From positions 1 through 12,492 of the forward strand of contig JBGUXS010000026.1 in NCBI GenBank assembly GCA_045118155.1: DNA of 12,492 nt, written 5' to 3'. The notes under the pieces were generated by a model. That model had not been told where the DNA came from. It saw nothing but the letters and a program-made list of their open reading frames with translations, and did not search any database. Shown here piece by piece: positions 1-6,109 of this stretch (its first letter is position 1; each line of letters opens with the position of its first letter). Source of the stretch: JBGUXS01 sp045118155. GTDB lineage: Bacteria; Pseudomonadota; Alphaproteobacteria; CAAHEQ01; UBA3637. Made by a program: the position numbers and the translations under genes.

Positions 1-36
1 CTTGACGTTGGACGTTCCGTCCAACGAGGGATGACA
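1..36 (+). repeat. Palindromic element, copy 1, cut by the window edge
   Basis: These 36 bases are identical to 107-142 and 315-350. The inner stem is CGTTGGACG (6-14) with loop TTC and partner CGTCCAACG (18-26). The right outer arm AGGGAT (27-32) and tail GACA follow. The left outer arm would begin before base 1, so only its last two bases, CT, are visible. Confidence 0.9.
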
Positions 37-93
37 TAATGGAACACGCAAAGGATGACATTCCCTTATTTCTTTTATTATAAGCGGCATTCA

Positions 94-142
94 TTGTTCG
101 GGATCCCTTGACGTTGGACGTTCCGTCCAACGAGGGATGACA
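94..142 (+). repeat. Palindromic element, copy 2, CGTTGGACG inner stem
   Basis: The full element has outer arm ATCCCT (103-108), unpaired TGA (109-111), inner stem 112-120 with 124-132 around loop TTC, outer arm AGGGAT (133-138) and tail GACA. All 49 bases from 94 to 142, including the leader TTGTTCGGG, are identical to 302-350, so the duplicated unit is larger than the hairpin. Identity over 49 bases implies recent copying or gene conversion. Confidence 0.93.
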
Positions 143-154
143 AAAAAGAAAAAA

Positions 155-196
155 TGTCATGCCTCTTTCCCGCTAGGGAAAGTCCAGGCATCTTCC
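155..196 (-). repeat. Inverted palindromic element with a covaried outer stem
   Basis: Read on the minus strand, this copy has leader GGAAG, outer arm ATGCCT (191-186), an unpaired GGA where the others have TGA, inner stem CTTTCCC (182-176), loop TAGC, partner GGGAAAG (171-165), outer arm AGGCAT (164-159) and tail GACA. Both outer arms differ from the other copies at the matching position (ATCCCT to ATGCCT, AGGGAT to AGGCAT), so pairing is kept. The inner stem is unrelated to those of the other copies. Confidence 0.85.
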
Positions 197-200
197 GTCT

Positions 201-218
201 TTGCCCTTTTAGGGGCAA
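201..218. repeat. Isolated small hairpin related to an inner stem
   Basis: The arms TTGCCCT (201-207) and AGGGGCAA (211-218) pair around loop TTT with one bulged G. The 12 bases CCCTTTTAGGGG (204-215) are identical to 391-402, the core of the inner stem of the element at 370-414. Here they lie outside the ATCCCT/AGGGAT outer arms. Flanking bases 190-197 (ATCTTCCG) are complementary to 246-253 (CGGAAGAT), so a larger fold enclosing this hairpin is possible. Confidence 0.7.
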
Positions 219-242
219 CACAAGGCGTTGATTGATTTGGAC

Positions 243-287
243 AAGCGGAAGATCCCTTGATTTTTGCTGTCTCAAAAAGGGGATGAC
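243..287 (+). repeat. Palindromic element with TTTTTG inner stem
   Basis: The leader AAGCGGAAG is followed by outer arm ATCCCT (252-257), TGA (258-260), inner arm TTTTTG (261-266), loop CTGTCT, partner CAAAAA (273-278), outer arm GGGGAT (279-284) and GAC. One outer position would be a G-U pair in RNA. The 18 bases 243-260 are identical to 370-387, whereas the inner stem is unrelated to that copy. Confidence 0.82.
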
Positions 288-301
288 GGAAGGTGTATTG
301 G

Positions 302-350
302 TTGTTCGGGATCCCTTGACGTTGGACGTTCCGTCCAACGAGGGATGACA
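302..350 (+). repeat. Palindromic element, copy 3, CGTTGGACG inner stem
   Basis: This is an exact 49-base duplicate of 94-142: leader TTGTTCGGG, outer arm ATCCCT (311-316), TGA (317-319), inner stem 320-328 with 332-340, outer arm AGGGAT (341-346) and tail GACA. Confidence 0.93.
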
Positions 351-369
351 TACTCTCTTTCTTTGGGGT

Positions 370-414
370 AAGCGGAAGATCCCTTGATACCCCTTTTAGG
401 GGTAAGGGATGACA
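370..414 (+). repeat. Palindromic element with TACCCCT inner stem
   Basis: The leader AAGCGGAAG is followed by outer arm ATCCCT (379-384), TGA (385-387), inner arm TACCCCT (388-394), loop TTT, partner AGGGGTA (398-404), outer arm AGGGAT (405-410) and GACA. The outer scaffold matches the other copies, while the inner stem is different but still perfectly self-complementary. Confidence 0.9.
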
Positions 415-498
415 ATAAAATACTATCGCAAAAAAGGAATGACAGAAAAAACAAAAAAGGGATGACAATAAAATACTGACGCAAAAAAAGGAATGACA
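411..498 (+). repeat. Direct repeats made of 3'-half elements
   Basis: Bases 411-424 (GACAATAAAATACT) recur exactly at 464-477. Each is followed by a close variant of CGCAAAAAAGGAATGACA (428-444 and 480-498). A third run, CAAAAAAGGGATGACA, lies at 452-467. These resemble the right half (CAAAAA, GGGGAT, GAC) of the element at 243-287 without a left half. They look like truncated copies or a separate tandem duplication. Confidence 0.75.
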
Positions 499-561
499 AG
501 TAAGGGAATGCTATCGCAAGAAAGAAGGACGGCAAGGGATGACAAAAAACAAAAGACTTTT

Positions 562-1284
562 TTATTTCACCACCCGGGCGATGGATAAAACACTCACGCT
601 TTTAGCCCCTGCCCTTTTTAACGCCCGAACACACCCTGCCACCGTTGCCCCCGTGGTAATCACGTCATCAATCAACAACACATTTTTATCTTTAACATCG
701 GCCGATTTTGGCACATAAAATGCCCCCGCCACGTTCTGCCGGCGTTGATCGGGGGATAAGTGTCCTTGGCTGCGGGTCAGACGCCGACGTTTCAGCACCC
801 CAGGGTCATACGTTTTATGATAGGTCTTGGCCAGTTCCCCCGCCAATAAGGCCGCTTGATTATACCCCCGTTTCATCAATCTTGTCCAATGAAGTGGTAC
901 CGATATAAACACCTCATTTTCCGTAAATAAGCTAGGGTCTGCCTGTTTTAACAACCTAACCAACAAGGGTATATAATCAAACCGCCGACCATGTTTAAAT
1001 CCTAATAACAAGGGCTTAATCCCGTCATTATACACACAGATACTGCGCATTTTAGCATACGGGGGGCGTTTTTTTAAACACACCGCACACGTTAAATCCC
1101 CCGGCGTTTCAAATGGCAGAGGCCGTCCACAAATCGGACAATACGGGGGCGTAATGAATTTAAGATTCTTAAAGCATTCTGGACAAAGCCCATCACTATC
1201 CAAGGGTTTTTGACACACAGCACACATCGGCGGGAAGGAAAAATCTTCTATCCGTTTCAAGAAGTGTTTTAGTATTTCCTTCAT
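562..1284 (-). CDS. comF: ComF family phosphoribosyltransferase-like protein
   Basis: This 240-residue protein belongs to the ComF/GntX family. In naturally transformable bacteria ComF acts in the cytoplasm and is needed for DNA uptake; its biochemical reaction is not settled. The N-terminus carries four CxxC pairs (C21/C24, C34/C37, C49/C52, C66/C69), the usual double zinc ribbon. The C-terminus has the PRPP-binding loop of type I phosphoribosyltransferases, VLLIDDVITTGAT, at about 202-214. Length is normal for the family. I chose the ATG at 1284, which shares one base with the secA stop (TAATG) and implies translational coupling. The ATG at 1305 would add seven residues and lie inside secA. 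No other competence gene is visible, so a role in transformation here is uncertain. Confidence 0.93.
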   Translation of the reverse strand: MKEILKHFLKRIEDFSFPPMCAVCQKPLDSDGLCPECFKNLKFITPPYCPICGRPLPFETPGDLTCAVCLKKRPPYAKMRSICVYNDGIKPLLLGFKHGRRFDYIPLLVRLLKQADPSLFTENEVFISVPLHWTRLMKRGYNQAALLAGELAKTYHKTYDPGVLKRRRLTRSQGHLSPDQRRQNVAGAFYVPKSADVKDKNVLLIDDVITTGATVAGCVRALKRAGAKSVSVLSIARVVK

Positions 1285-3878
1285 TAATCTAAGGCACCGC
1301 AACAATTTTTATACTTTTTCCCCGACCCACATGGACAGGGGGCGTTCCGGGGAATCTCTCGCCCTTCCACGGGGGGATGTTCGGCCGGCTTAGCCATTGG
1401 CGCCGGGGCCGTTTCTTGCAATTGGAATTGCGCCCGCATCAGCACCATTGTCACCCGTTCCCGAATCTTGGAAAGCAAGTTTTCAAACAATAAGAACGAT
1501 TCCCGCTTATATTCGTTCAAAGGATCGCGTTGCCCATACGCCCTTAGGCCAATAGACGTGCGCATAAAATCCAAAATCTGCAAATGTTCTTTCCACATTT
1601 GATCTATTGTCCGAACCAAGATATTCTTTTCCAAAAGATTCTTAATATTTTCGGGAATCCCCTTAAAGCGCGCTTGCATATCATCTTCGGCGAGCTTATT
1701 CAATTTCGTGCAAATATCTTCCGGCGTTAACCCCGTGTCGGCTAACCAGTCTTTATAATTCGGGGAAATCCCTAAAAGACGTAAAGTGGCTTCCTGCAAA
1801 GCCTCGGCCGACCAATCCGCCGGCCCTGTTTTTGGGGGCGCCAACGAATACACCATAGATTCAATGCTGTCCATCCGCATGCCCGCAATCATGTCACTGA
1901 CCGATTCGGCATTTAACAATTCACGCCGTTGTTCGTAAATAACCTTTCGTTGTTCGTTCATCACGTCGTCGTATTTCAACAGGTTCTTCCGGATATCAAA
2001 GTGATAGGTTTCCACTTTTTGTTGGGCCTTAGCAATCGCCTTGCTAATCCACGGATGCGTAATACTTTCCCCTTTGGGCATCCCTAGGGTTTTTAAAATA
2101 GAACTAAGCCGTTCGGACCCAAAAATCCGCATCAAATCATCTTGCAAAGAAATATAAAACCGCGATAGCCCCGGATCCCCTTGCCGACCAGAACGCCCCC
2201 TGAGTTGGTTATCAATCCGCCGGCTTTCGTGCCGTTCAGACCCCAAAACATACAGGCCCCCAGCCGCTAGCACTTTTTCCCGCGCCACCGCAATTTCTTC
2301 TTTCAATTTGTTCTTTAATAATTCAGGGTCCGCCGATGGGTCTTTTTCAAGCTCTTCCGCAAGACGCATATCTAGGTTACCCCCTAGCTGAATATCCGTG
2401 CCACGCCCTGCCATATTCGTTGCAATCGTCACCGCCCCTGGAACCCCAGCTTGGGCAATAATTTTGGCTTCTTGTTCATGATGGCGCGCATTTAATACTT
2501 GGAACGGAATATCCGTTTCTTTGCGCAATAAATCCGCCAACAATTCCGATTTTTCAATAGAGGTTGTCCCCACCAACACCGGTTGCCCTTTGGCATGCGC
2601 TTTTTTAATTTCTTCAATAATAGCGGCGTATTTTTCTTCGGCGGTGCGGTAAATAAAATCGTGATCATCTTTTCGGGCGCACGGCACATTGGTCGGCACT
2701 TCAATCACTTCCAAATGATAAATACTGTCAAATTCCACCGCTTCGGTCAACGCCGTTCCCGTCATCCCCGATAACTTAGGATACAGCCGGAAATAATTTT
2801 GGAATGTAATAGAAGCTAACGTCTGATTTTCAGGTTGAATCTTCACATGTTCCTTGGCCTCTATCGCCTGATGCAGCCCGTCCGAATACCGACGCCCCGC
2901 CATCATCCGCCCCGTAAATTCATCAATGATCACCACTTGATCATCTTTGACAATATAGTCCACATCCCGCGTGAAGAGGGTATGGGCTTTTAGGGCTTGT
3001 TCCGTGTGATGCACCCATGAAATGTTATCTAAATCGTAAAGTCCCCCCTGCATCAGCCCCGCCGAATGCAACGCATCTTCCACAAATTCTACCCCAGCAT
3101 CCGTCAAAGTAACGGTTTTATGCTTTTCATCTTTTTCATAATGTTCTGGGCGCACATTTTTGATAATTTCATCCACGGCTTGATATCGTTCAGAGGCATC
3201 ATCGGCTTGCCCAGAAATAATCAAAGGGGTTCTAGCTTCATCAATTAAAATGGAATCCACTTCGTCCACAATCGCATAAGAAAAAGGCCGTTGTACCATT
3301 TCGGCTTTGTCCAAGCACATATTATCCCGCAAGTAATCAAATCCTAGTTCGTTATTCGTGGCATAGGTAATGTCCGCGGCATAGGCCTTTTGACGTTCTT
3401 CCGGGGTCATATCGTGTACAATACAGCCCACCGTCAACCCTAAAAACTGGTAGAGTTTGCCCATCCAAGCGCTATCCCGCCCAGCCAGATAATCATTCAC
3501 CGTCACCACGTGGACCCCCCGCCCCGTCAACGCATTCAAGTACGCCGGCATCGTGGCCACAAGCGTCTTTCCTTCCCCGGTTTTCATTTCGGTAATTTTA
3601 CCGGCATTTAAAATAATCCCCCCCATCAACTGCACATCAAAGGGGCGAAGTCCCAAAACACGTTTAGAAGCTTCCCGCACAACGGCAAAAGCTTCGGGTA
3701 ACAGATCCTCCAACGTTTCACCACCCGCAAACCGATTTTTAAATTCAGTCGTCTTGGCTTGCAATTCCGCATCCGATAATTTTTGGGTTGTGGGTTCTAA
3801 TTGATTAATACGCTTCACGGTCTTGGAAATTTTCTTGATATATCTGTCATTCATTGACCCAAAAATCTTACGTAACAT
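1284..3878 (-). CDS. secA: Protein translocase ATPase subunit SecA
   Basis: SecA is the ATPase motor that pushes unfolded preproteins through SecYEG at the inner membrane. The 864-residue protein is a little shorter than the 901-residue E. coli enzyme. Visible motifs are Walker A MKTGEGKT (98-105), the DEAD-like box DEVDSILIDEART from 205, TNMAGRGTDI in the second helicase domain, and the arginine-finger region RGRSGRQGDPG. The tail is a zinc-binding SEC-C motif with C848, C850, C859 and C860. The last ligand is Cys where E. coli SecA has His, a common variant. In the family this tail contacts SecB and phospholipid. The start is supported by AAAGGA about eight bases upstream and by the typical N-terminus (LRKIFGSMNDR). 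It has its own promoter and is followed directly by comF. Confidence 0.98.
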   Translation of the reverse strand: MLRKIFGSMNDRYIKKISKTVKRINQLEPTTQKLSDAELQAKTTEFKNRFAGGETLEDLLPEAFAVVREASKRVLGLRPFDVQLMGGIILNAGKITEMKTGEGKTLVATMPAYLNALTGRGVHVVTVNDYLAGRDSAWMGKLYQFLGLTVGCIVHDMTPEERQKAYAADITYATNNELGFDYLRDNMCLDKAEMVQRPFSYAIVDEVDSILIDEARTPLIISGQADDASERYQAVDEIIKNVRPEHYEKDEKHKTVTLTDAGVEFVEDALHSAGLMQGGLYDLDNISWVHHTEQALKAHTLFTRDVDYIVKDDQVVIIDEFTGRMMAGRRYSDGLHQAIEAKEHVKIQPENQTLASITFQNYFRLYPKLSGMTGTALTEAVEFDSIYHLEVIEVPTNVPCARKDDHDFIYRTAEEKYAAIIEEIKKAHAKGQPVLVGTTSIEKSELLADLLRKETDIPFQVLNARHHEQEAKIIAQAGVPGAVTIATNMAGRGTDIQLGGNLDMRLAEELEKDPSADPELLKNKLKEEIAVAREKVLAAGGLYVLGSERHESRRIDNQLRGRSGRQGDPGLSRFYISLQDDLMRIFGSERLSSILKTLGMPKGESITHPWISKAIAKAQQKVETYHFDIRKNLLKYDDVMNEQRKVIYEQRRELLNAESVSDMIAGMRMDSIESMVYSLAPPKTGPADWSAEALQEATLRLLGISPNYKDWLADTGLTPEDICTKLNKLAEDDMQARFKGIPENIKNLLEKNILVRTIDQMWKEHLQILDFMRTSIGLRAYGQRDPLNEYKRESFLLFENLLSKIRERVTMVLMRAQFQLQETAPAPMAKPAEHPPVEGREIPRNAPCPCGSGKKYKNCCGALD

Positions 3879-3911
3879 TCTTCTTTCCTTTATAAATAAA
3901 ACATTTTCTTG

Positions 3912-3940
3912 ACTCTAACACGGATTTTATTTTCTGTCAA
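3912..3940 (-). promoter_or_regulatory. Sigma-70-type promoter for secA-comF
   Basis: On the minus strand a perfect -35 box TTGACA (3940-3935) is separated by exactly 17 bases from the -10 box TAGAGT (3917-3912). Transcription would begin near 3905, leaving a leader of about 27 bases that contains the secA ribosome binding site. I see no attenuator or SecM-like leader peptide between promoter and gene. Confidence 0.8.
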
Positions 3941-3949
3941 TCTGAAAGA

Positions 3950-3984
3950 GAAAAAACATTACCCGTTATGTAAGAAGTTTTTTC
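3950..3984. repeat. Inverted repeat just upstream of the secA promoter
   Basis: GAAAAAAC (3950-3957) pairs with GTTTTTTC (3977-3984). Inside it TTAC (3959-3962) pairs with GTAA (3970-3973), giving an interrupted hairpin. It lies between the terminator of the upstream gene and the secA -35 box. It could be a back-up terminator with a weak A/T stem, a protein-binding site, or chance in A/T-rich DNA. Confidence 0.4.
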
Positions 3985-4005
3985 CTGTTTCGCAAGAGCA
4001 ACCAT

Positions 4006-4040
4006 AAAAAAATCCGCCCTTGCATTCAAGGACGGATTTT
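4006..4040 (-). terminator. Intrinsic terminator of the ankyrin lipoprotein gene
   Basis: On the minus strand AAAATCCG (4040-4033) pairs with CGGATTTT (4016-4009). After one mismatch the stem continues with CCTTG and CAAGG around a four-base loop. A run of seven T follows on the minus strand (4012-4006). It starts 17 bases after the stop codon of the gene ending at 4058. The plus strand also has a T-rich tract after the stem, so it may work in both directions. Confidence 0.88.
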
Positions 4041-4057
4041 CTTTGTCTTTCTAGATC

Positions 4058-5149
4058 TTATTTTTTACGACGCCATAACAAAATCAAGACGAAGATACTT
4101 AAAACAATAATTGCAATCTTTAAGTATTTCGGATTTTGCCGACTTTTTAGTTCTTCGTAAATCGTTTGACCGTTCGGGTTGTTTCGGGCATATTCTAACG
4201 CTGTATCCCCGTTTTTATCCTTAATAGATGGATCGGCCCCTAAATCAAGCATTCTAAAGACCACGGCCGGTGTTGTGGTGTACCGCGCCCCAATCATCAA
4301 GGGGGTCCGCCCATCAATGTCTTGGTCATTAATTTGTGCCCCGTTTTCTACAAGCACATCAATCACATCCGGATCCACAGAATATTTAGCCGCCGTGAAC
4401 AAGAACGTTTCCCCAGTTTCGGATTTTGCCTTAGCATCCCCACCGACTTTGATCAAGGCATTTAACGCCTGTGCATCAGAATCTAAGATAGCCAAAACCA
4501 TCGCAATAGCGTCTGGGGTTGGGGCCTCTTTCTGGGCCAATTTTTCCGTATCAGCCGGCGATAAATCCGCCACCGGCACAATCGGTTCTAAGGGTTTTCT
4601 TTCTTCGTACACGACCACGACGGAAGGCGCTTCGTCTTCTGAGGTTTTGGTTTCTGTAGTCGCCACCTTTCCTTCGGTGGTTTCTTCGGTAACACTTTCA
4701 ACAACTTTCACAGAAAGTGTTTCCTTTTCTTTAGGTTCTGCAAAAGTCACCACAGGTTCCTTTTTGATTAGAACTTCGGTTTCTTTTTCGGTTCCAATGG
4801 AAACAGGGGTTCCTTGTTCTGTTTTGATCACAACAACGGTTTGTTCTTCACGTGCTTCGCGGATAACGTCTTGTGATTCCGCCGAAAGCCCTTCACTTTC
4901 TAGGACAACCCGCTTTTCCTGTATCCGAGATTCAGTTTGCTGAGCAGGGGCAACATCTTTTTTTTTCTGCCCTTGGGGCGCCACCTGGGCCCGTTTTTTT
5001 GCCTGAGCCGCCACCGCGTTATAACTGCGCGTTGTATTCCCAGCATAATAACTGTCACGTGTTTTTACTTCCCCAGGATATTCCTTTTCAGGACCAGCGC
5101 ATCCTGCCACCAAAAATGCCGCCGCACACAATAATAAAACCGAACGCAT
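4058..5149 (-). CDS. Ankyrin-repeat lipoprotein with a C-terminal membrane segment
   Basis: I do not recognise a named family for this 363-residue protein. The N-terminus is a lipoprotein signal with lipobox VAGC, so C17 should be lipidated; the next residue is Ala, not the inner-membrane retention Asp. Residues 20-210 are low-complexity and rich in Glu, Lys, Thr and Val, probably extended. About three ankyrin repeats follow (roughly 212-337), with clear GETFLFTAA, GRTPLMIGA and GDTALEYA starts. Residues 343-359 form one hydrophobic helix, and the protein ends in RRKK. Ankyrin repeats bind proteins, so a periplasmic scaffold or tether is plausible but inferred. The start is fixed by a near-perfect ribosome binding site, AAGGAGG, four bases upstream. 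It is transcribed alone, with its own promoter and terminator. Confidence 0.9.
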   Translation of the reverse strand: MRSVLLLCAAAFLVAGCAGPEKEYPGEVKTRDSYYAGNTTRSYNAVAAQAKKRAQVAPQGQKKKDVAPAQQTESRIQEKRVVLESEGLSAESQDVIREAREEQTVVVIKTEQGTPVSIGTEKETEVLIKKEPVVTFAEPKEKETLSVKVVESVTEETTEGKVATTETKTSEDEAPSVVVVYEERKPLEPIVPVADLSPADTEKLAQKEAPTPDAIAMVLAILDSDAQALNALIKVGGDAKAKSETGETFLFTAAKYSVDPDVIDVLVENGAQINDQDIDGRTPLMIGARYTTTPAVVFRMLDLGADPSIKDKNGDTALEYARNNPNGQTIYEELKSRQNPKYLKIAIIVLSIFVLILLWRRKK

Positions 5150-5180
5150 AAAACCTCCTTATTACGTTTAAGACAGGGAT

Positions 5181-5209
5181 ATTGTACACGCTTTTTTTCC
5201 AAAAATCAA
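5181..5209 (-). promoter_or_regulatory. Promoter of the ankyrin lipoprotein gene
   Basis: On the minus strand TTGATT (5209-5204) is followed after 17 bases by TACAAT (5186-5181). The start of transcription would fall near 5174, about 25 bases before the ATG at 5149. It diverges from the fabG promoter, with about 112 bp of A/T-rich DNA between the two -35 boxes. Confidence 0.75.
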
Positions 5210-5321
5210 CTGTTTTTTCTCGTTTGTCAAAAATTTTAGGCATTTTTTGTTCAACTCTTTGATTTTTATCATTTTTTCCTCTTTGGTTTAAAAAAAATGG
5301 GGCACAAAAAATGGGGGGCTC

Positions 5322-5349
5322 TTGCTTTTGATTTTTTTCTTCGTATAAT
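5322..5349 (+). promoter_or_regulatory. Promoter of the fabG-methyltransferase pair
   Basis: A perfect -10 box TATAAT (5344-5349) has a -35-like TTGCTT (5322-5327) 16 bases upstream. Transcription from about 5356 would leave a leader of only about 16 bases. The site lies inside the longer open frame that begins at 5297, which argues against that upstream start. Confidence 0.75.
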
Positions 5350-5358
5350 GACCCCATC

Positions 5359-5364
5359 AGGAGG
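5359..5364 (+). promoter_or_regulatory. Ribosome binding site that sets the fabG start
   Basis: A perfect AGGAGG lies seven bases before the ATG at 5372. It selects this start over the in-frame ATG at 5297, which has no such site and would add 25 residues unlike the family N-terminus. Confidence 0.88.
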
Positions 5365-5371
5365 ATGTTAT

Positions 5372-6109
5372 ATGTTTGATTATACCGATAAAATCGTTTT
5401 ACTTACTGGGGCCACTGGGGGCATTGGCAGGCAGATTGCTAAAACTCTACATACCCTAGGGGCCACGTTGGCTTTGGCCGATATGAAGGAAGAAACCCTT
5501 CAAGCTTTTCAAGAAGAACTCAAAGAACGGGTTTCTATCTACCCTTGCAATCTTAGCGACCCCGACGCCCCAACCACCCTTGTCAAGGCCGTTTTACAAG
5601 ATTTTGGGCGCATAGATGTTTTAATTAACAATGCCGGCATTACTCGGGATACTTTAGCGATGCGCATGACCGATGACCAATGGGATATGGTCTTGAATAT
5701 CAATCTCAGCGCGGGCTTTAAACTGATTCGGGCGGCGTTGCCTGCCATGATGAAAGCCCGCTTTGGACGGGTCGTGTCGTTGGCATCTATCGTCGGGGCA
5801 ATCGGAAACGCTGGGCAAGCCAATTATGCGGCCTCCAAAGGGGGACTTATGGCCATGACAAAATCTATTGCGCAAGAAGTGGCTTCACGTGGGATCACGT
5901 TAAATTGCATTGCCCCAGGGTTTGTCCAAACCCCTATGACAGATGCCTTGCCAGATACCGTTAAAGAGGCCTTGTTTAAGCGTATTCCTATGGGGCGTTT
6001 TGGCACCCCACAAGATATTGCCAACACCGTCGCGTTTTTAGCTAGCACCGAAGCGGGTTATATTACTGGGCAAACCGTTCATGTAAACGGGGGGATGGTG
6101 ATGCTATGA
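5372..6109 (+). CDS. fabG: 3-oxoacyl-ACP reductase FabG
   Basis: FabG is a cytoplasmic short-chain dehydrogenase that reduces 3-oxoacyl-ACP to 3-hydroxyacyl-ACP with NADPH in each round of fatty acid elongation. The 245-residue length is typical. The nucleotide-binding loop TGATGGIG lies at 12-19 and NNAG at 86-89. The catalytic set is N111, S139, Y152 and K156 (YAASK). The segment around NCIAPGFVQTPMT and the C-terminal TGQTVHVNGGM are hallmarks of FabG proper. A different short-chain dehydrogenase cannot be fully excluded, because the gene is not next to fabD, acpP or fabF as is common. It heads a two-gene transcript and overlaps the next start by four bases (ATGA). Confidence 0.92.
   Translation: MFDYTDKIVLLTGATGGIGRQIAKTLHTLGATLALADMKEETLQAFQEELKERVSIYPCNLSDPDAPTTLVKAVLQDFGRIDVLINNAGITRDTLAMRMTDDQWDMVLNINLSAGFKLIRAALPAMMKARFGRVVSLASIVGAIGNAGQANYAASKGGLMAMTKSIAQEVASRGITLNCIAPGFVQTPMTDALPDTVKEALFKRIPMGRFGTPQDIANTVAFLASTEAGYITGQTVHVNGGMVML

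Larger units (their letters stand above)
1..544. repeat. Gene-free mosaic of nested palindromic repeat elements
   Basis: This stretch has no credible coding region. The open frames across it translate the repeats themselves and have no ribosome binding sites. It holds at least five hairpin elements built on one plan: an outer arm ATCCCT, an unpaired TGA, an inner stem of 6-9 bp with a short loop, then the outer arm AGGGAT followed by GACA. The tail GGRATGACA, or a close variant, occurs about ten times, ending near 36, 60, 142, 287, 350, 414, 444, 467, 498 and 544. The block lies downstream of comF and may form part of its 3' untranslated region. I saw no classic U-tract terminator for comF. 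Confidence 0.9.

Noticed and set aside
379..414. Hairpin as the intrinsic terminator of comF
   Set aside because: Read on the minus strand, the stem is not followed by a T run, and it lies about 150 bases past the comF stop. It may still slow or protect the transcript, but it is not a classic terminator.
78..535. Three overlapping minus-strand open frames of 86-103 codons across the repeat block
   Set aside because: Their products share peptides such as SSLVGRNVQRQGIP only because they translate the same DNA repeats in different frames. They lack ribosome binding sites and normal composition.
1..544. A CRISPR array
   Set aside because: Repeats are self-complementary hairpins of variable inner sequence, in both orientations, with irregular spacing and no uniform spacers; no cas gene is present.
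1284..1305. Upstream start of comF at 1305
   Set aside because: The ATG at 1284 gives the usual TAATG coupling with secA, and the seven added residues lie inside the end of secA.
4179..4943. Plus-strand open frame of 254 codons opposite the ankyrin lipoprotein gene
   Set aside because: It is a Ser/Thr-rich shadow of the low-complexity coding region on the other strand. The minus-strand gene has a promoter, ribosome binding site, signal peptide and terminator.
5297..5371. N-terminal extension of FabG from the ATG at 5297
   Set aside because: The TATAAT promoter and AGGAGG site lie within this stretch, and the added residues do not resemble the FabG N-terminus.
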